Positions 26,301 to 40,100 are shown, counted from the first letter of the stretch. The stretch is DNA of 64,000 nucleotides from Roseateles_B flavus (GCF_039872765.1 NZ_JBDPZC010000002.1:124001-188000); one strand, 5' to 3'. Numbers and translations are program-made. The notes: generated by a model not told the origin, from the letters alone.

Positions 26301-29300
26301 GGAGGCCTGGGCCTTCAGCCGATCCGGGTTTTTCGCAGACAGCGGAACGAGCACCGCCTGCCCGCCCACGGCGGGCGCCTCCCCCGTGACGGGCTCGGCC
26401 GCCTCCATGATCAAGTGCACATTCGTGCCGCCGATGCCGAAGGAGCTCAGCGCGGCGCGACGCCGCCCGCCCGGCTCGCTCGCGGGCCAGGCCTGCAAGG
26501 CCCGCGCCACGAAGAAGGGCGACTGCTGGAAGTCGATGGCGGGGTTGGGCACCTCGCAGTTGATCGACGGCGGGATTTCGCCGTGCGCCAGGCTCAGGGC
26601 CACCTTGACGCAGCCCGAGAGACCCGCCACGGTGTCCAGATGCCCGATATTGGGTTTCACCGAGCCGATGGCGCAGAACTGCCGCTTCTCGCTGTAGCGG
26701 CGATAGACCTCCGTCAGGGCCGCGACCTCCACCGGGTCTCCCAGCTTGGTCCCGGTGCCATGCGCTTCCACGTAGCCGATGGTCTCCGGGTGGATGCCTG
26801 TGGCGTCAAGCACCTTCTGGATGACCCGCGACTGGCCGCCGACGCTCGGTGCGTAGAAACCGACCTTGTCGGCGCCATCGTTGTTGACGGCGATGCCGCG
26901 CAGCAGGGCGTAGATGTGGTCGCCGTCCGCCACTGCATCCCGGGCCCGCTTCAGCATCAGGACGACCACCCCCTCGCCTGGCGTCAGGCCGCTGGCCTGG
27001 GCGTCGAAGGTGCGGCAATGGCCATCGCTGGACAGGTTGAGCCCGGGCTGGTGGACATAGCCGATGCTCGCCTGCGGAAGCACCGTGGAGGCTCCAACCA
27101 GGGCATGGCGGCACTCGCCCGTGCGCAGGGCCTGGGCCGCCAGAGCCAGAGACACCGGACCCGATGAACAGTTCGAGTGGACGAAGAGGCTGGGGCCGGT
27201 CAGGCCGAGTTCATAGGAAATGCGGGTCGGGATGGTGCCGCCCTGAGCCAGCAGCCAGGCCTGGTATTCGTCGGTGGCATCGATGCCGCCGGCCTGGTTC
27301 AGCAAGGCCTGGTAGTAGCTGTTCGAGGCGGACATGTAGACGCCGGCATCGGCGATCGCCTCACGCGTGTAGCCGGCGTCCTCGATCGCCTTCCAGGCAT
27401 GCTGGAGCAGCAGCCTGAACTGCGGGTCCATCAGCTGCGCGTCCTTGGACGTCAGGTTGAAGAAGGCCCGGTCGAACAGGTCCTTCCCGTCGAGGGTCTG
27501 CTGCATCGGCACGTAATGCCGCTCCTGAATGCGCGACTCCGGCACGCCTGCGGCGCGGAGCTCCTCGGGGCTGAAGAACCGCGCACTTTCCCAGCCTCGC
27601 GCCAGGTTGCGCCAGAACTCGCGATGGTCGGCGGCGCCGGGCAGCTCGCAGGACATGCCCACGATGGCCAGTGCGTCGTCTGCCTCGAGCGGTCGCGCGC
27701 CGCCGGGCGCAGCAGCGTCCGCCACCGGCCCGCCCACTTCGGCGTGACGCTCGCCGGTGATGGCGCCAGCGGTCGGCTCGCCGGTCTGCGCCAGGCGTTG
27801 GGCCAGGAGGGCCGCGAGGGCCGCGACATTGGGGTGCTTGAAAAAGTCCCCGACATCCAGCGCTGCGGGTTGGAACGCCAGCAGGGCACGGTCGGCGATC
27901 ACGGCGATCGTCACCGAGTCGGCGCCGGCCTCGAAGAAGCCGTCGGTCACGGACATGTCGGTGATCTTCAGGACCTCGGCGCACAGGGCCAGCAGGCGCG
28001 CCTCGATGGACGAGGCATCAGGACGCGGGCGGGTCGCTGCCGGCGGCCTTGCGGGCGCGAGCCCTGCATGCAGGGACACCGGCCGATCGGCCAGCTCCTT
28101 GCGGTTGACCTTTCCGTTGTTCGTCATGGGCAGGGACTCGAGGGGTAGAAACAGGGAGGGCACCATGTAGTCCGGCAGCTGTGCCGAGAGCTGGCTGCGC
28201 AGCTGGCGGGCCAGCGCGCGGAAGTCGTCGGGCGTGCCGGCGGTGTGCGGCACGCAGTAGGCGACGAGCTGATGGACGCCCTCCTGCTGGCGCGCCACGA
28301 CCGCGGCGGCCTTGAGCGCCGGGTGCAGGCCGAGGTGGTGCTCCACCGTCTGCAGCTCGACGCGGTGCCCGCGGATCTTCACCTGGAAGTCGATGCGGCC
28401 CAGGTGCTCGATGCTGCCGTCCGGGCGCCACCTGGCCAGGTCCCCTGTCCGGTACAGGGTCTCCAGGCGGCCGCTTCCCGCGGGATGCTCGAAGCCCGCC
28501 ACGAAGCGCGCGCGCGTCTCCTCGGGCCGGTTCAGATAGCCTGCCGCCAGGCCGTCGCCGGCGATGCACAGCTCGCCCGCCACGCCCACCGGCACGAGCT
28601 GGCCGTGCGGGTCGATGATGCGCACCCGCGTGTTGGCGATGGGGTGGCCGACATGGACGGGCTCCTCCGCCCTCACCCGCGCCACGGTGGACCACACGGT
28701 GGTCTCGGTAGGCCCGAACAGGTTCCAGACCTCGTCGGAACAGGCCAGCAGCTTGCCCTTGAGCGACGCGGACATCGCGTCCCCGCCGCACAGCACCTTC
28801 AGGCCTTCCTCGTTGCGCCAGCCCGAATGCAGGAGCAGCTCCCAGGTCGACGGCGTGGCCTGCATGACAGTCGGCCGGGTGCGCTGGATCAGGGCACGCA
28901 GCGCGGCACCGTCACGGGCCGTGGCGCCTTCGCTGAGCACGCACCGGGCCCCCTGGACCAGCGGCAGGAAGAGTTCCAGGACGGCGATATCGAAGCTGCA
29001 GGTAGTGACGGCCAGCAGGGTGTCGTCAGCTGCCAGGCCGGGCCTCGTGGCCATGGACAGCAGGAAGTTGGTCAGCGCGCCGTGCGGGATCATCACACCC
29101 TTGGGCTTGCCGGTGCTACCCGAGGTGTAGATGACATAGGCCAGCTCCGTTGCGTCGGTCCGTTCCTCCAGGACCCCGGCCTCCAGCGCCGCATCGTCAG
29201 CGGGCTCCGCATCGAGCGTGATCACCAGCGGTGCGCTCGCCTGCCCGGCCACCGCCCGGAGGCGTGCCTGCAGCGCAGACTCGGTGAGGAGGATGCGCGG

Positions 29301-31133
29301 CGTGCTGTCGCGCAGGATGGCGTCTGCCCAGTCCTCCGGATAGTCCGGGTCCAGCGGCACGTACACCCCCGAGGCCTTCCACACGGCCAGCAGGCCCACG
29401 ACCAGGGCCGTGGACCGCCGCAGCTGCACGGCCACGCGGTCGCCCGTGCGCAGGCCGCGCTGGCGCAGCTGCCGGGCCAGGGCGTCGCTGGCCTCCTTCA
29501 GCTGACGGTAGCTCAGCGAGCGAGCGCCGCAGCGCACGGCCTCGGCATCGGGCCGATGCCGCGCGTGCCGGTCGATCAGCTGAGGGACGCGAGCATCCCG
29601 GGGATAGTCCACCGCGGTGTCCGACCCCAGCGCCAGCAGCTGGCGCTGCTCGGCCGGCGCCAGCATTGCGCAGCGGCCGACCGTGGTCGACGGTTCGGAC
29701 AGCACGCTGTCCAGCAGCTGCGCGTAGTGGCGTGCCAGGGTCTGCAACGCGGCCTCGTCGTGCGAGCCCGGCCGGGACTTCCAATGCAGGGTGAAGTCCG
29801 TGCGGCCGGAGCTGCCTTGCGTCTCGTGCACCTCCAGGACCAGCTCGTACACGCCTTCCTGCCTGAACTCGGGCATTGGCGTGACGTCGGCGTCGTCTGC
29901 CGGCAGCCTGGCGAGGAAGTCCTGGTGCATGAAGGCGATGTCGAACAGCGGGCTTCCCTCGCCCTGGCCCTGGAGCCCCAGCTGCCTCACCAGCGCCGCG
30001 AAGGGGAGCTGCAGGGCAATGCCGTCGATCAGGCTCCGGTGCAGCTGCTTGAACAGGGCCAGGGCGGTGTGGTCGGGCTGCAGACGGGTGCGCAGCGGCA
30101 GCATGTTGATGAAGAGCCCCATCGCCGAGCGGTAATGCCCGGCGCCTCGGGCATCGACCGGCATGCCGATCACCAGGTCGCTCTCTCCGCTGTAGCGGTG
30201 CAGCAGGATGTGCAGCACGCCGAGGAAGAGCGTGGACGCCGACAGCTGCTGGCCTTGCAGGAACGTGTCCACCCGGCCGCTGGTCGCGGGGGCGAGCGGT
30301 ACGCTCAGGCAAGCCCCCGGGCCCTGCGCCGCCCGGGCTGCCCGCGGGGTGCCCAGGGACAGGCGCAATGGCGGCGCCGGCTGCGCCAGCTGCTCCTGCC
30401 AGTAGGCCAGGCGACGCGCGCCCTCCTCGCTGGCGAGCAGGGCTTGCTCTTCGCGCACGAAGTCGTCGAAGGTCTCGTCCAGGGCCTGAAGCACGGGCTC
30501 CTGCCCTTGCATGGCCTGCCGGTAGGTCTCGAACAGGCGCGTGACCAGGGCGACCATCGACTGGCCGTCGAAGACGATGTGGTGGACATGCAGTGCCACA
30601 AGGGTGTGGTCCGATGTCAGGGGGCTGGCGTCGGCTGGTGTGTCCTGCCCCTGCCAGCCCTGCAGGCCGAGCAGGTGGATGCGCAGCAGGGGCCCCACCT
30701 CCAGCGAGAAGGGCTGGCGGATCTGGCGGTGAAGGTGGTCCACGATAGCAGCGCGTTCTGCGCCAGCCCCCAGGAGGTCGACCACCTGCTCCAGGACGGG
30801 TTCTGGGAAAGCGCCGCTGGCCATGACGCGCCGGGGTTCACCATCCAGCGTCTGTATCGCCGAATGCAGGATGGGGTACTGCCTCACGACATGCCGGCAG
30901 GCCCGGCGAAAGGCGTCGAGGTCGAGATTCCTGACGGCAAAGCACAGGGGGATGGTGTAGGCCTGGCTTGTGGCCTGCCGCTTCTGCAGGGCCCAGATCC
31001 CCCGCTGGCCTTCGGACAAGGCCTGCGCCGTCTGGCTTTCACGCGCTGCGCCGCGAAGTTCGCCCACCAGAGCGTCGAGCGACAGCCGGCCCGTTCTGTA
31101 CGCTTGAATCGCGTCGCTGATCATGACTTTCAT
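17285..31133 (-). CDS. PKS C: NRPS-PKS hybrid C-A(Gly)-PCP-KS-DH-KR0-ACP-KS-DH-KR-MT-ACP-ACP (contains assembly gap)
   Basis: It is ~4582 residues if the 100-N gap has zero real length. Order: C domain (~40-480, HHIVFDG active), A domain (~490-1010), PCP Ser1073. Pocket residues of the A domain read D-I-L-Q-L-G-L-V-W-K, a glycine code. KS8 follows (Cys1322 in SNCSSG, amino-acid-accepting type), then DH8 (HxxxGxxxxP, DAAFQ), a dead KR8 and ACP8 Ser2398. Next are KS9 (Cys2665), DH9, KR9 (GGAGGIG, Ser and Tyr present), C-methyltransferase (VLEVGAGTGG), ACP9a Ser4426 and ACP9b Ser4532. The start ATG 31133 forms an ATGA overlap with PKS B. The frame breaks artificially at 17,428-17,527. Removing the Ns restores it to the stop at 17,285, inside the PKS D start. 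Confidence 0.93.
17328..17968 (-). repeat. perfect 223-bp direct repeat encoding tandem ACPs, one copy interrupted by the gap
   Basis: The segment 17,746-17,968 is repeated base for base at 17,328-17,650 once the 100 Ns are removed; the offset is 318 bp, or 106 codons. It encodes ACP9a and ACP9b, joined by an Ala/Pro-rich linker. Perfect identity suggests recent duplication, gene conversion or an assembly effect. The true copy number of ACPs may be higher than two. Confidence 0.9.
17428..17527. other. assembly gap (100 N) inside ACP9b of PKS C
   Basis: The two flanks join seamlessly: GAGGGCCA on the left plus TGGCCATGATGG on the right equals the intact sequence in the sister copy at about 17,839-17,857. 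The gap is therefore compatible with zero missing bases or with any whole number of 318-bp ACP units. Confidence 0.97.
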
Positions 31134-34100
31134 TGGGTACTCTCAATGCAGAAAATGGCTTCGTCCAGGCTCAGTCGGCCGCCTTCCAGGCTGGCCAGCA
31201 GCGCCAGCACCTCGGGCGTCGGGGCGGCCTCCGGGCCCGCTTTCGGCATTCCTGCCGGTGCGGCCGCTGGCGCCTGCGGTGCGCATGCCGGAACCGGCCC
31301 CGACGCGGCGCTGGACGCCCGCCCCTGGGTGCGGCGCTCGGCCAGATGGGCCGCCAGCCCTTCGATCGTGGGGTAGTCAAGCAGGGCACTGGGCCTCAGG
31401 CGGCTGTCCAGCTCCCGCTGGATCGCTTGAGCCAGGGCAACAAGGTCGAGCGAGCTGCAGCCCTGGTCGACCAGACTGCGCCGGCTGTCCACCCGCTCGG
31501 CAGGCACGCCCAGCAGGGTGCCGACCTGTCGACGCAGCCAGTGCGCCTCCTCCTGCGCCAGCGCGGCTGCGGCTCGGCTTGAAGCGGTCGGGGCGTGCGG
31601 CGACGGTACCGCCGACCGCGCATTGCCCAGCGGCAGCACGGGCAGGTGGAGGCGCACTGGCGCCGTGGCCGCATCGGCGCCCTCCGCCACTGGCCAGACG
31701 ACCGCGCCACCCGAGGCCCATTGCCATGCCGCCTGCCGCAGGCGGCGCTCCTCGGCGTCGCGGGACGTCGGTGCCGCTTCCTGCAGGGCCGTCTCGCCGT
31801 CGATCAGGTCGGGCGAGCTGCGCTGCTGCAGGACGTCGTCCAGCCTGTCGATGAGCCCGGCGAGATCGGTGGCCAGCAGCACCCGCCTGTAGGCCAGTGC
31901 GGAGCGGCCGGCCTGCATCGTGTGGGCCACATCCCTGAGGCGAAGGGCTTGCCGGCCCGGCCCCGGGGCCTCGTCCGCCGCCAGGAGGAAGGCCTTCAGC
32001 ACCTCAGCGTAGTCCCGCAGGGCCTGGCGGCTCGTGGCCGACAGGGGCACGGCCTCCAGCCGGCTCACATCGCGGCCAATCCGGCCCTGACCCAGGCCCT
32101 GGCGGACCGGCAGATGCTCCTGGACCACCAGGTGCACATTGGTGCCGCTATGCCCGAACACGTTCAGGGCGGCCTGGCGCGGGGCCCGCGGCGCGCCAGC
32201 GGGCCAGGGCTGGCGTCCCTTGGCAAAGTGGAAGGCGGAGCCCTCGAGGTCCATCATGGGGTTGGGCTGGTCCCAGCCCCGCAGGCCCGGCATCGTCCGA
32301 TGCTGGAGGGCCAGGAGCACCTTGATCAGCCCGATCACGCCCGACGCCGCCGCCGTATGGCCGATGGTGGCCTTGACGCTGTCCAGGGCGCAGAAATCGC
32401 TCCTGTCGGTGAAGCGGCTGAACGCCCGGGCCAGCGCATTCACCTCGACGGCATCGCCCAGCAGCGTGCCGGTGCCATGGGCCTCCACGTAGTCGATGCG
32501 TTCGGGGTCGATCGAGAAGCGTCGGTAGACGTCGACGATCAGCTCCTCCTGGGCCACGCCATTCGGTGCCAGGATGCCGTTGCTGGTGCCGTCCTGGTTG
32601 ACGCCGGAGGCCCGGATGATGCCGTGGATAGGGTCACCGCTGGCCAGGGCATCCGACAGCCGCTTGAGCACGACAACGCCCAGGCCCTCGGCGAAGGCGG
32701 TGCCATCGGCTGAGGCATCGAAGCTGCGGCATCGGCCTCCGGTCGACAGCATGCCGGCCTGCTCCAGAGTGCCGGTCATGTCCGGCCCCATGGCCGCGAA
32801 GACGCCGCAGGCCAGGGCCCCGTCCGTCTCCCCGCGCCGCAGGCTCTCGCAGGCCAGATGAATGGCAACGCCACCCGAGGAGCAGCCCGTGTTGATGACG
32901 TAGGCCGGCCCGCGCAGGTTCAGGTGGTACGAGACGCGCGAGGCGATCAGGGCATCCGAGGCACCGGCAAAAGTGCTGGACCGGTAGCCCGTCGGCTCCG
33001 CGCCGGCGAACACGCCCATCCGGGCCCCGGCCAGGGACTGGGCTGGCATCGCAGCGTTCTCCAGCGCCTTCCAGCACTCCTGGAGCACCAGGCGCTGGTA
33101 GGGGTGCATGGCGGCCGCTTCCTCTGGCGACAGCTGGAAGAAGTCATGGTCGAAGGCGCGGCCGCCCTCGAGCAGCCCCCGGTTCGGCGGCGGGCCGGGC
33201 TCGTCACCCGCTTGTGTCAGCAGCTCCCAGAAGGCCTCGACGCTGGACGCACCGGGGAACAGGCCGGCCATGCCGACGACGGCGATGTCGGACTCGCGGG
33301 CCAGCTCGCGGTCGGCCCCGTCGGCCACCCCCGCCTCCGCTGCCGGCGCCGCAGTCGCGGATGCCGCCAGGGCCTGCGCAGGGGCGGCCACTTCGGGCGC
33401 CACGGCGCGAGCCTCCAGCTCGCGGGGCGACGCGTTCGCTGCGCCCTCCAGCTTCAGGCGGATCGCCTCGGCATGGCGGCCCGCGATGAAAGTGGCCAGG
33501 TCCCGGACGGTGGCGTATTCGAAGATGGTTGCGGTCTTGAGCGGGATGTCCAGGGCCGCCTTCAGCGTGTCGATGAAACGCACGCCCAGGATGGAGTCGA
33601 TGCCGTAGTTGATGAAGGGAACGTCGTCCCGGATCTGCTCCGCCGGCAACTTCAGGGAGGCCTGCATGGCGCGGCGGATCTCCGCGCTCACCAGGTCCCG
33701 GAGCGAGGCGTCCGAGGCGACGCCCGCAGTCACGGCGCGGGCCGGCCGGCTGCTCGCATCGCGCGGGCGGTCCGGGTGGCGGTTCGTCGGGGCTGCCGTC
33801 TGCTGGCGGATCAAGCCGTTGCTGCTGGCCTGGACCACCTGCTGGCCGGCGGCATGGCCGGCTGCGGCCAGATGCCGGATGTCCGAGAAGCCCTCGTCCT
33901 CCAGCACCTCACGCCAGGTCTGCGGGCTCAGGACCGGGCTTCCCGGCACGCGGAGCGAGGCATCCTCATGCAGCCACCAGCCTTCCAGCAGCCCGAAGGT
34001 CAGGTGCGTGAACAAGGACTTCTCGCTGATCTCGCTCAGCAGCAGCAGACCACCAGTCCGCAGGCAGGCCTTGGCGTTGCGCAGGGCCACGCGGACATTG

Positions 34101-37100
34101 CGCGTGGCGTGCAGGACGTTGGTCGCGATGACCACGTCGTAGTGGCTCTGCGCGATGCCCTGGGGCGCCAGGGCCCGCTCCACGTCGAAGAGGCCCGTGC
34201 GCAGATAGGGGCAGTGCTGTCCCCACAGCTCTTCCGCACGCATCAGGAAGGCCTTGGAGACGTCCGTGAAGTGGTACTCGCCCACATGCGCGGCCACGGT
34301 TTCCAGTGCCTTCAGCATCGGCACGGTGGTCCCGCCGGTGCCGGCGCCGATCTCGAGGATGCGGATCGGCGCGGTCCGGCCCTGGTCGACCTGCACCTGG
34401 ACGTAGTGGCGCAAGGCCTGGGCCTGCACGGCATTGAACAGATCGGACTTGGGGTTGTTCCGGTAGAGGCCCTCGACCAGGGCCATGGAGCCCTGCGGGA
34501 ACAGCACGTCCGCAGCCAGCACGGCACCGCCGAGCACTTCCGGCAAGGCCTGCAGGCAGGCATCGACCAGCGTGAACTGGGCGCTGCGTCCGCCGTCGCC
34601 CTGACGCAGCGTCTGCGCCTGGAAGGCCTTCCAGTCCTGCCACAGGGCCTCGACCGGCTCGGGCCTTGCCAGGCACCGGGGCACGCCGTTCTCCAGGCAG
34701 ATCAGCTGATTCGCCTCGAGCAGCTGCAGGGTTTCCTGCCACCAGCGCGCATGGAAGCCTGCGGGGGCGGTGAAACCTTGCAGCAGCGGGGCCACCGTGG
34801 CATAGGTCAACCTGAGCAGCCAGCTTTCCAGGACGCGCGCCTGCGCGGCCATCGCCGCGATGGCCGGCGCGCTGGCGTCCGCCAGGCTGGCAGACATCCA
34901 GGGCAGCGCTTCCGACCCACCGGTGCCGAGGGACAGGACCTCGTCCTGGGACACCCCCATGAGCTGCTCCACATCGCCGGAGGCGCGCATGCAGACCATC
35001 TCGCGCAGGGCGTGGCCATGCATGCACAGGCCGACGAACTGTTCGAAGCAGTCGAAACCTTCCTCGTCGCTGAGCATGCCCACATGCCGGGCATCCAGGG
35101 ACCCGGCGTCCTGCAGCGATGTCTCCCAGAAGCCCCAGTGGATCGTCCCCACCGGGAACGCTGCGGCGGACCTCAGGGCACGCACCCAAGCATCCCCGGC
35201 CGTCGTGGCACTGGCGTAGGCACCGAGCCGCGTCGCGCCGGAGAAGGCGTAGGCCTGCGCGGACGAGAAGTAGCAGAGGAAGTCCAGGGCCTCGTGCTGC
35301 AGGGCCTCATGGAAGTGGCGGCTGCCCACGGCCTTGATGCGCAGGATCTCCTGGAAGCGGTCTTCCGGGACCTCCGCCACGGTGTGGTCGGCATCGAAGA
35401 CCATGCCGGAGAAGATGGCCCCATCGACCTTGCCGAATCGCTGCCTGAGCGCCTGGACGGCCTGCCGCAGGGCGTCCGCGTCCAGCGCGTCGGCCTGCAC
35501 ATAGGCGGGGGCCGCACCGTCGAGCGTGCAGCGGTCGATCGCCGCCCGCACGGCCGCGGCCTCGGGCGCGCTGCGTCCCATCCAGACCACCTGGGCCTGG
35601 TAGCGCCGCATCAGCTGCCGGGTCAGGGCCTGCCCGACATGCCCACTGCCCCCGAGGATCAGGTAGACCCCCTTCTGGCGCAGCCCCTGGTCCTGCCGCG
35701 TCGGCGACGCCGGCAGCCGGAGGAAGCCCTGCCGGTAGGCGCGACCCGATCGCAGCTTGGTCAAGGCACCGCGGTCGGCTGGCTCCAGGGTGAGCAGCTG
35801 GCGCAGCAGCGCCTGCGTGTCCGAGGGGGTGCTGCCTCCGCCGAGATCACTGAGAGACAGATCGACATTGCGCACATGGAAGCGATGGTCGCCTTGCGCG
35901 ACGGCGTAGGCCAAGCCTGACACGCCCGCCCCCCAGGGCTTGGCTGCGCCTTCACCCAGGGGATGCTGGTCCAGCGTCAGCACGTACAAGTCCACCAGGT
36001 CCGTCGAGCCCAGGGTGCGCGCGAGCGCCTGCACCAGGCGCAGCAGGGCGATTTCGTCGCTGTCCGGCTGTGCCGTCGTGGCCAGGCCAGGGGAGTACGG
36101 CTCGCGACAGCCGGCCAGGAAGAACACCTCCTGGGGAAGCCCCTGCGCGCGCAGGCGGGCATCAAGCCGCTCCAGGTCCTGGGTCTCGGCGGTGCCGGCG
36201 GCGGCCAGCGACTCCCCGGCGGCGTCCAGGTTCCAGGCCGTGAAGGCGTCACCGGGGCTGCGCTGAGCCAGGGCGTCGACCAGGCCCCAGGCCGGGCCCC
36301 GGTGCACGACCAGGGTTTTGCCCAGGGATGGACGGGGGTGTCGCACGGCGGGGTCTTGCGCGGGCCAGGGCACTTCGTTCCAGGTCGGGACATAGGTCAG
36401 GCACTCGGCCGTGCCGGCGTCCGTCGCCAGCGCCCGGGGCGCGAGGCTGACGAGCCCTGCCTCCTGTGCCGTCTCCTGTGCCGTCTCCTGTGCCGTCTCC
36501 TGTCCCGCGGCCGGTGCCTCGACCCAGCATCGCAGCTTGGCAAAGGGATAGCTCGGGCCCGATTGGCGCAGGGGGCGCGCCTCGGCCGGCAGATGCTGAT
36601 AGAGCTGCGGCCAGGCGACGGACAGGCCCTGCACCCACAGCGCCGCGATGCGCTCGACCTTCCCCTTGCGGATCCAGCCCTGCAGCGTCAGTGCGAATTC
36701 CTCGTCGTTGAACAAGGCCGCGCCCAGGGCGGCGTCGGCCTGCAGACGGCCGCTGCTGACCCCCTCGCCCATCTCGCCGCGCTCGAGGTAGCGCTCCAGC
36801 TGCGCCGCCAGCTCCTGCGCGCTGCCGGCCACCAGTGCCAGGCGCTCCTCCATCTCGTCACGACCCACCTGCATCGTGTAGGCGAAATCGGCGAGCCAGT
36901 GCGGTGCCTCCGCTTCAGCCGCGTGGCGCTGGAGGTGGTTCAACACCTCTCGTGCATAGGCGCGCAGCCGGTCCGGGTCGCGTGCAGAGATGGGCAGCAG
37001 CACGCGGGATGGCGGCTGCTGCGCGGGCGCCGCCCGGTGCGGCGACGGCTTCACATACTCCTCGATCACCAGGTGCGCATTGGTGCCGCTGAAGCCGAAG

Positions 37101-40100
37101 GAGCTCACGGCCGCGCGGCGCGCCTGGCCAGGGACGGCCGGCCAGGGCTGGCGCTCGGTGTTGACGAAGAACGGCGACTGCAGGAAGTCGAAATGCCGGT
37201 TCGGCGTCGAGAAGTGCAGCGTTGGCACCAGCTCCCGGTGGGCCATGCACAGCAGCACCTTGTGCACGCTGGCCATGCCTGCGGCCGCCGAGGTGTGACC
37301 GACGTTGCTCTTCACCGACCCCAGCGCGCAGAAGCCCGTCTCGTCCGTGTAGGCCCGGAAGGTCGTTTCCAGCGCACGGAGCTCGATGGGGTCGCCCAGC
37401 TTCGTGCCCGTGCCATGCGCCTCGACGTAGCTGAGGGTGCGCGGATCGATGCCATGGCCCTCGTACACCTCACGGAGCAGCTCGGCCTGGCTGGCTCCAC
37501 TGGGGGCGGTGATGCCGTTGGTGCGGCCGTCCTGGTTGATGCCCGAGGCGATGATGACGCCCAGGATGGGGTCACCGTCGCGCTCGGCATCGGACAGGCG
37601 TTTGAGCACCAGCGCGCCGACTCCCTCGCCTGGCACGAAGCCGTCGGCGTCGTCGTCAAAGGTCTTGCAGCGGCCGTCCGGGGACAGCATGCCGGCGGCA
37701 CACATGCCGACGTAGGACTCGGGGGTCAGGTACAGGGTCGAGCCCCCTGCCAGGGCCAGGTCGATCTCGCCCCGCTGCAAGGCCTGGCAGGCCAGGTGGG
37801 TGGCCACCAGGGAGGACGAGCAGGCCGTGTCCACCGGGATGGCGGGGCCCTTCAGGTTCAGGTAGTAGGGCAGGCGCGCCGCACCAATGGCAAAGCTGCT
37901 GCCGATGCCGGCCGCGGCGCCGCGGCTCTTCATGGCCAGGGTGCCGTACTCGTGGTTCATCAGGCCCAGGTAGACGCCGCACTTGTGCTGCGACAGGGAG
38001 GCCGGTGCCACACCCATGCGTTCGATGGCGTGGTAGCCCTCCTGCAGGAACAGCCGGTGCTGGGGATCCATTTCCTCCGCTTCGGCGGGAGAAATTCTGA
38101 AGAAGGTCGGATCGAAGCAGTCGACGTCCTCCAGCATGCCGATCCACTTGCAGTAGGTCTTGCCCTCCGTGCCCGGTGTCGGGTCGTAGTGCCGGGCCAC
38201 GGACCAGCGGCTGTCGGGCATCTCGACGACGCTGCTCCGGCCGGCGGCCAGGTTGTCCCAGAACTCGCGCAGGGTGGGCGCGCCCGGATATCGGCCTGAC
38301 ATGCCGACGATCGCGATCCGCTCGCGTCCGGCCCTGACGGACGGGTGCCCGGCCGGATCGCGGGCCTGCTGCTGCGGAGCCACTGCCGGCGTCGTGAGCG
38401 AAGTGAGGGGCGTCGCTGCGACGGCGTTCGCGGCTGATGCCCCCTCCGTGGCTGCTGCCGCTTGCAGCGATACCAGGGCCTGCGGACGGGCCAGGGTCAC
38501 CTGCGCTGCCCCCGGGGCGGGCGCGGTTGCCGAGCTCGCCACCGCGGCCGCGTCGGCGGCAGCCGGCCGTGCCTCATGCAGGCGTTCATGCACCAGGGCA
38601 GCCATGGCCGCCAAGGTGGGATGGTCATAGATATCCATGCCCTTCAGCGACGTGCCGTAGCGCGCGTTGAGGCCCTTGATCCATTCGACGCCGACGATGG
38701 AGTCCAGCCCCAGGCGGGCAAACGGCTCTGTCGGATCGATGGCTTCAGGCGTCAGGCGCAGGGATTCGGCCAGGCTCTGCTGCAAGGCCCGCTGCAGCTC
38801 CTGCAGCCGGACGCCCGGCTCGCCATCCTGGGGCCGGCCCATGCCGGCAGGGGCCTCGGCCGGCACCGCGCCCTGCGTCACGACATCGCCTGCCGCGGCT
38901 TGGCCCAGGCTGCCTCGCAGCAGGCCGGCCAGCGCGCGCACGCTGGGATAGTCGTAGACGTCGGTCGCGCGGATCGACGCCTGGTAGCGCTGGTTGATGT
39001 CGCGGATCCACTCGACGCCAACGATGGAGTCGAGCCCGAGCTCATGAAAAGGTCGATCCAGTTCGATGGCCTGGAGCGGCAGGAACAGCGCACTGGCGAG
39101 GCTGGCTCGCAAGTCGCTCTCCAGCTGCGCAGCCTGCGCGGCGATGGGGGCGGCGGCTCGCGTGCCCACGCCCTCGGCGGCATGGGCCTCCGTGGCGCTG
39201 CGCAAGGGCGTCAGTTCGATCAGCGAGCGAGCTGGCGCGACGTCGCGGCGTGTCTCTGGGTTCGAAGTCATGCGCTCTTCCTGGCTGGGCAGGGTGCGGG
39301 TCTGAAGGTCGAGGGGGACGGCCGGCGCCGGCGCCGGCGCCGGGGCCGACACGGCCGTGCCGGTGCTGGCGGCAAGGGGCTTGAGCCAGTAGCGATCCCG
39401 CAGGAAGGGGTAGGTGGGCACGCCGATGCGCCGGGGCTTCAGCAAGGCGCCCTGGACAGGCCATGCCCCGAGCTCACCGCGCACCCAGCGGGCCGCCAGC
39501 AGCGCGGCGTCGTCAGCGGCAAGGCCGGGGGCTTGTTCCCCCTGCCCTGCCTGCACACGCCCCACGTGGAGAGCCGGGTGGGTCAGCTGCCCGTCGATGA
39601 AGGCTGCCAGCGCCGCTCTGAGCTGGGCCAGCGAGTCGACCACCAGGGCCAGGCGTTCCGGCATGGCGACGCGGCCGCGCTGCAGGGTGCAGGCCAGGTC
39701 GACCAGGCGGAGATCCGCCTTCTCGAGGCCCTGCGCGTGACGCTGGAGAAAGTCCTGCAGGCGCCGTGCATAGGCCCCCAGACGCTCCGGGCTTCGGGCG
39801 GACAGGGGGACGACGACGGCCGACGGCAGCGGCACGGGCTCCGGCGGCGCAGCTCCCTCAGCGGGAGCTTCGTACTCGGTCAGCAGCAGATGGGCATTGG
39901 TCCCTCCGGCACCGAAGGACGACACCCCGGCGGCGCGTGGCAGCGTCCGACCGTCCACGGTGGGGCGCTGCCAGGCCCGCAGCGACTGGTTGATGACCCA
40001 GGGCGTGGCGGCCATCTGGAGGTGCGGGTTCAGCTCGCTGGAATGCAGCGAGGGCACGATCTGGCCGTGCTGCAGCTGCAGCAGCACCTTGGTGAGGGCC

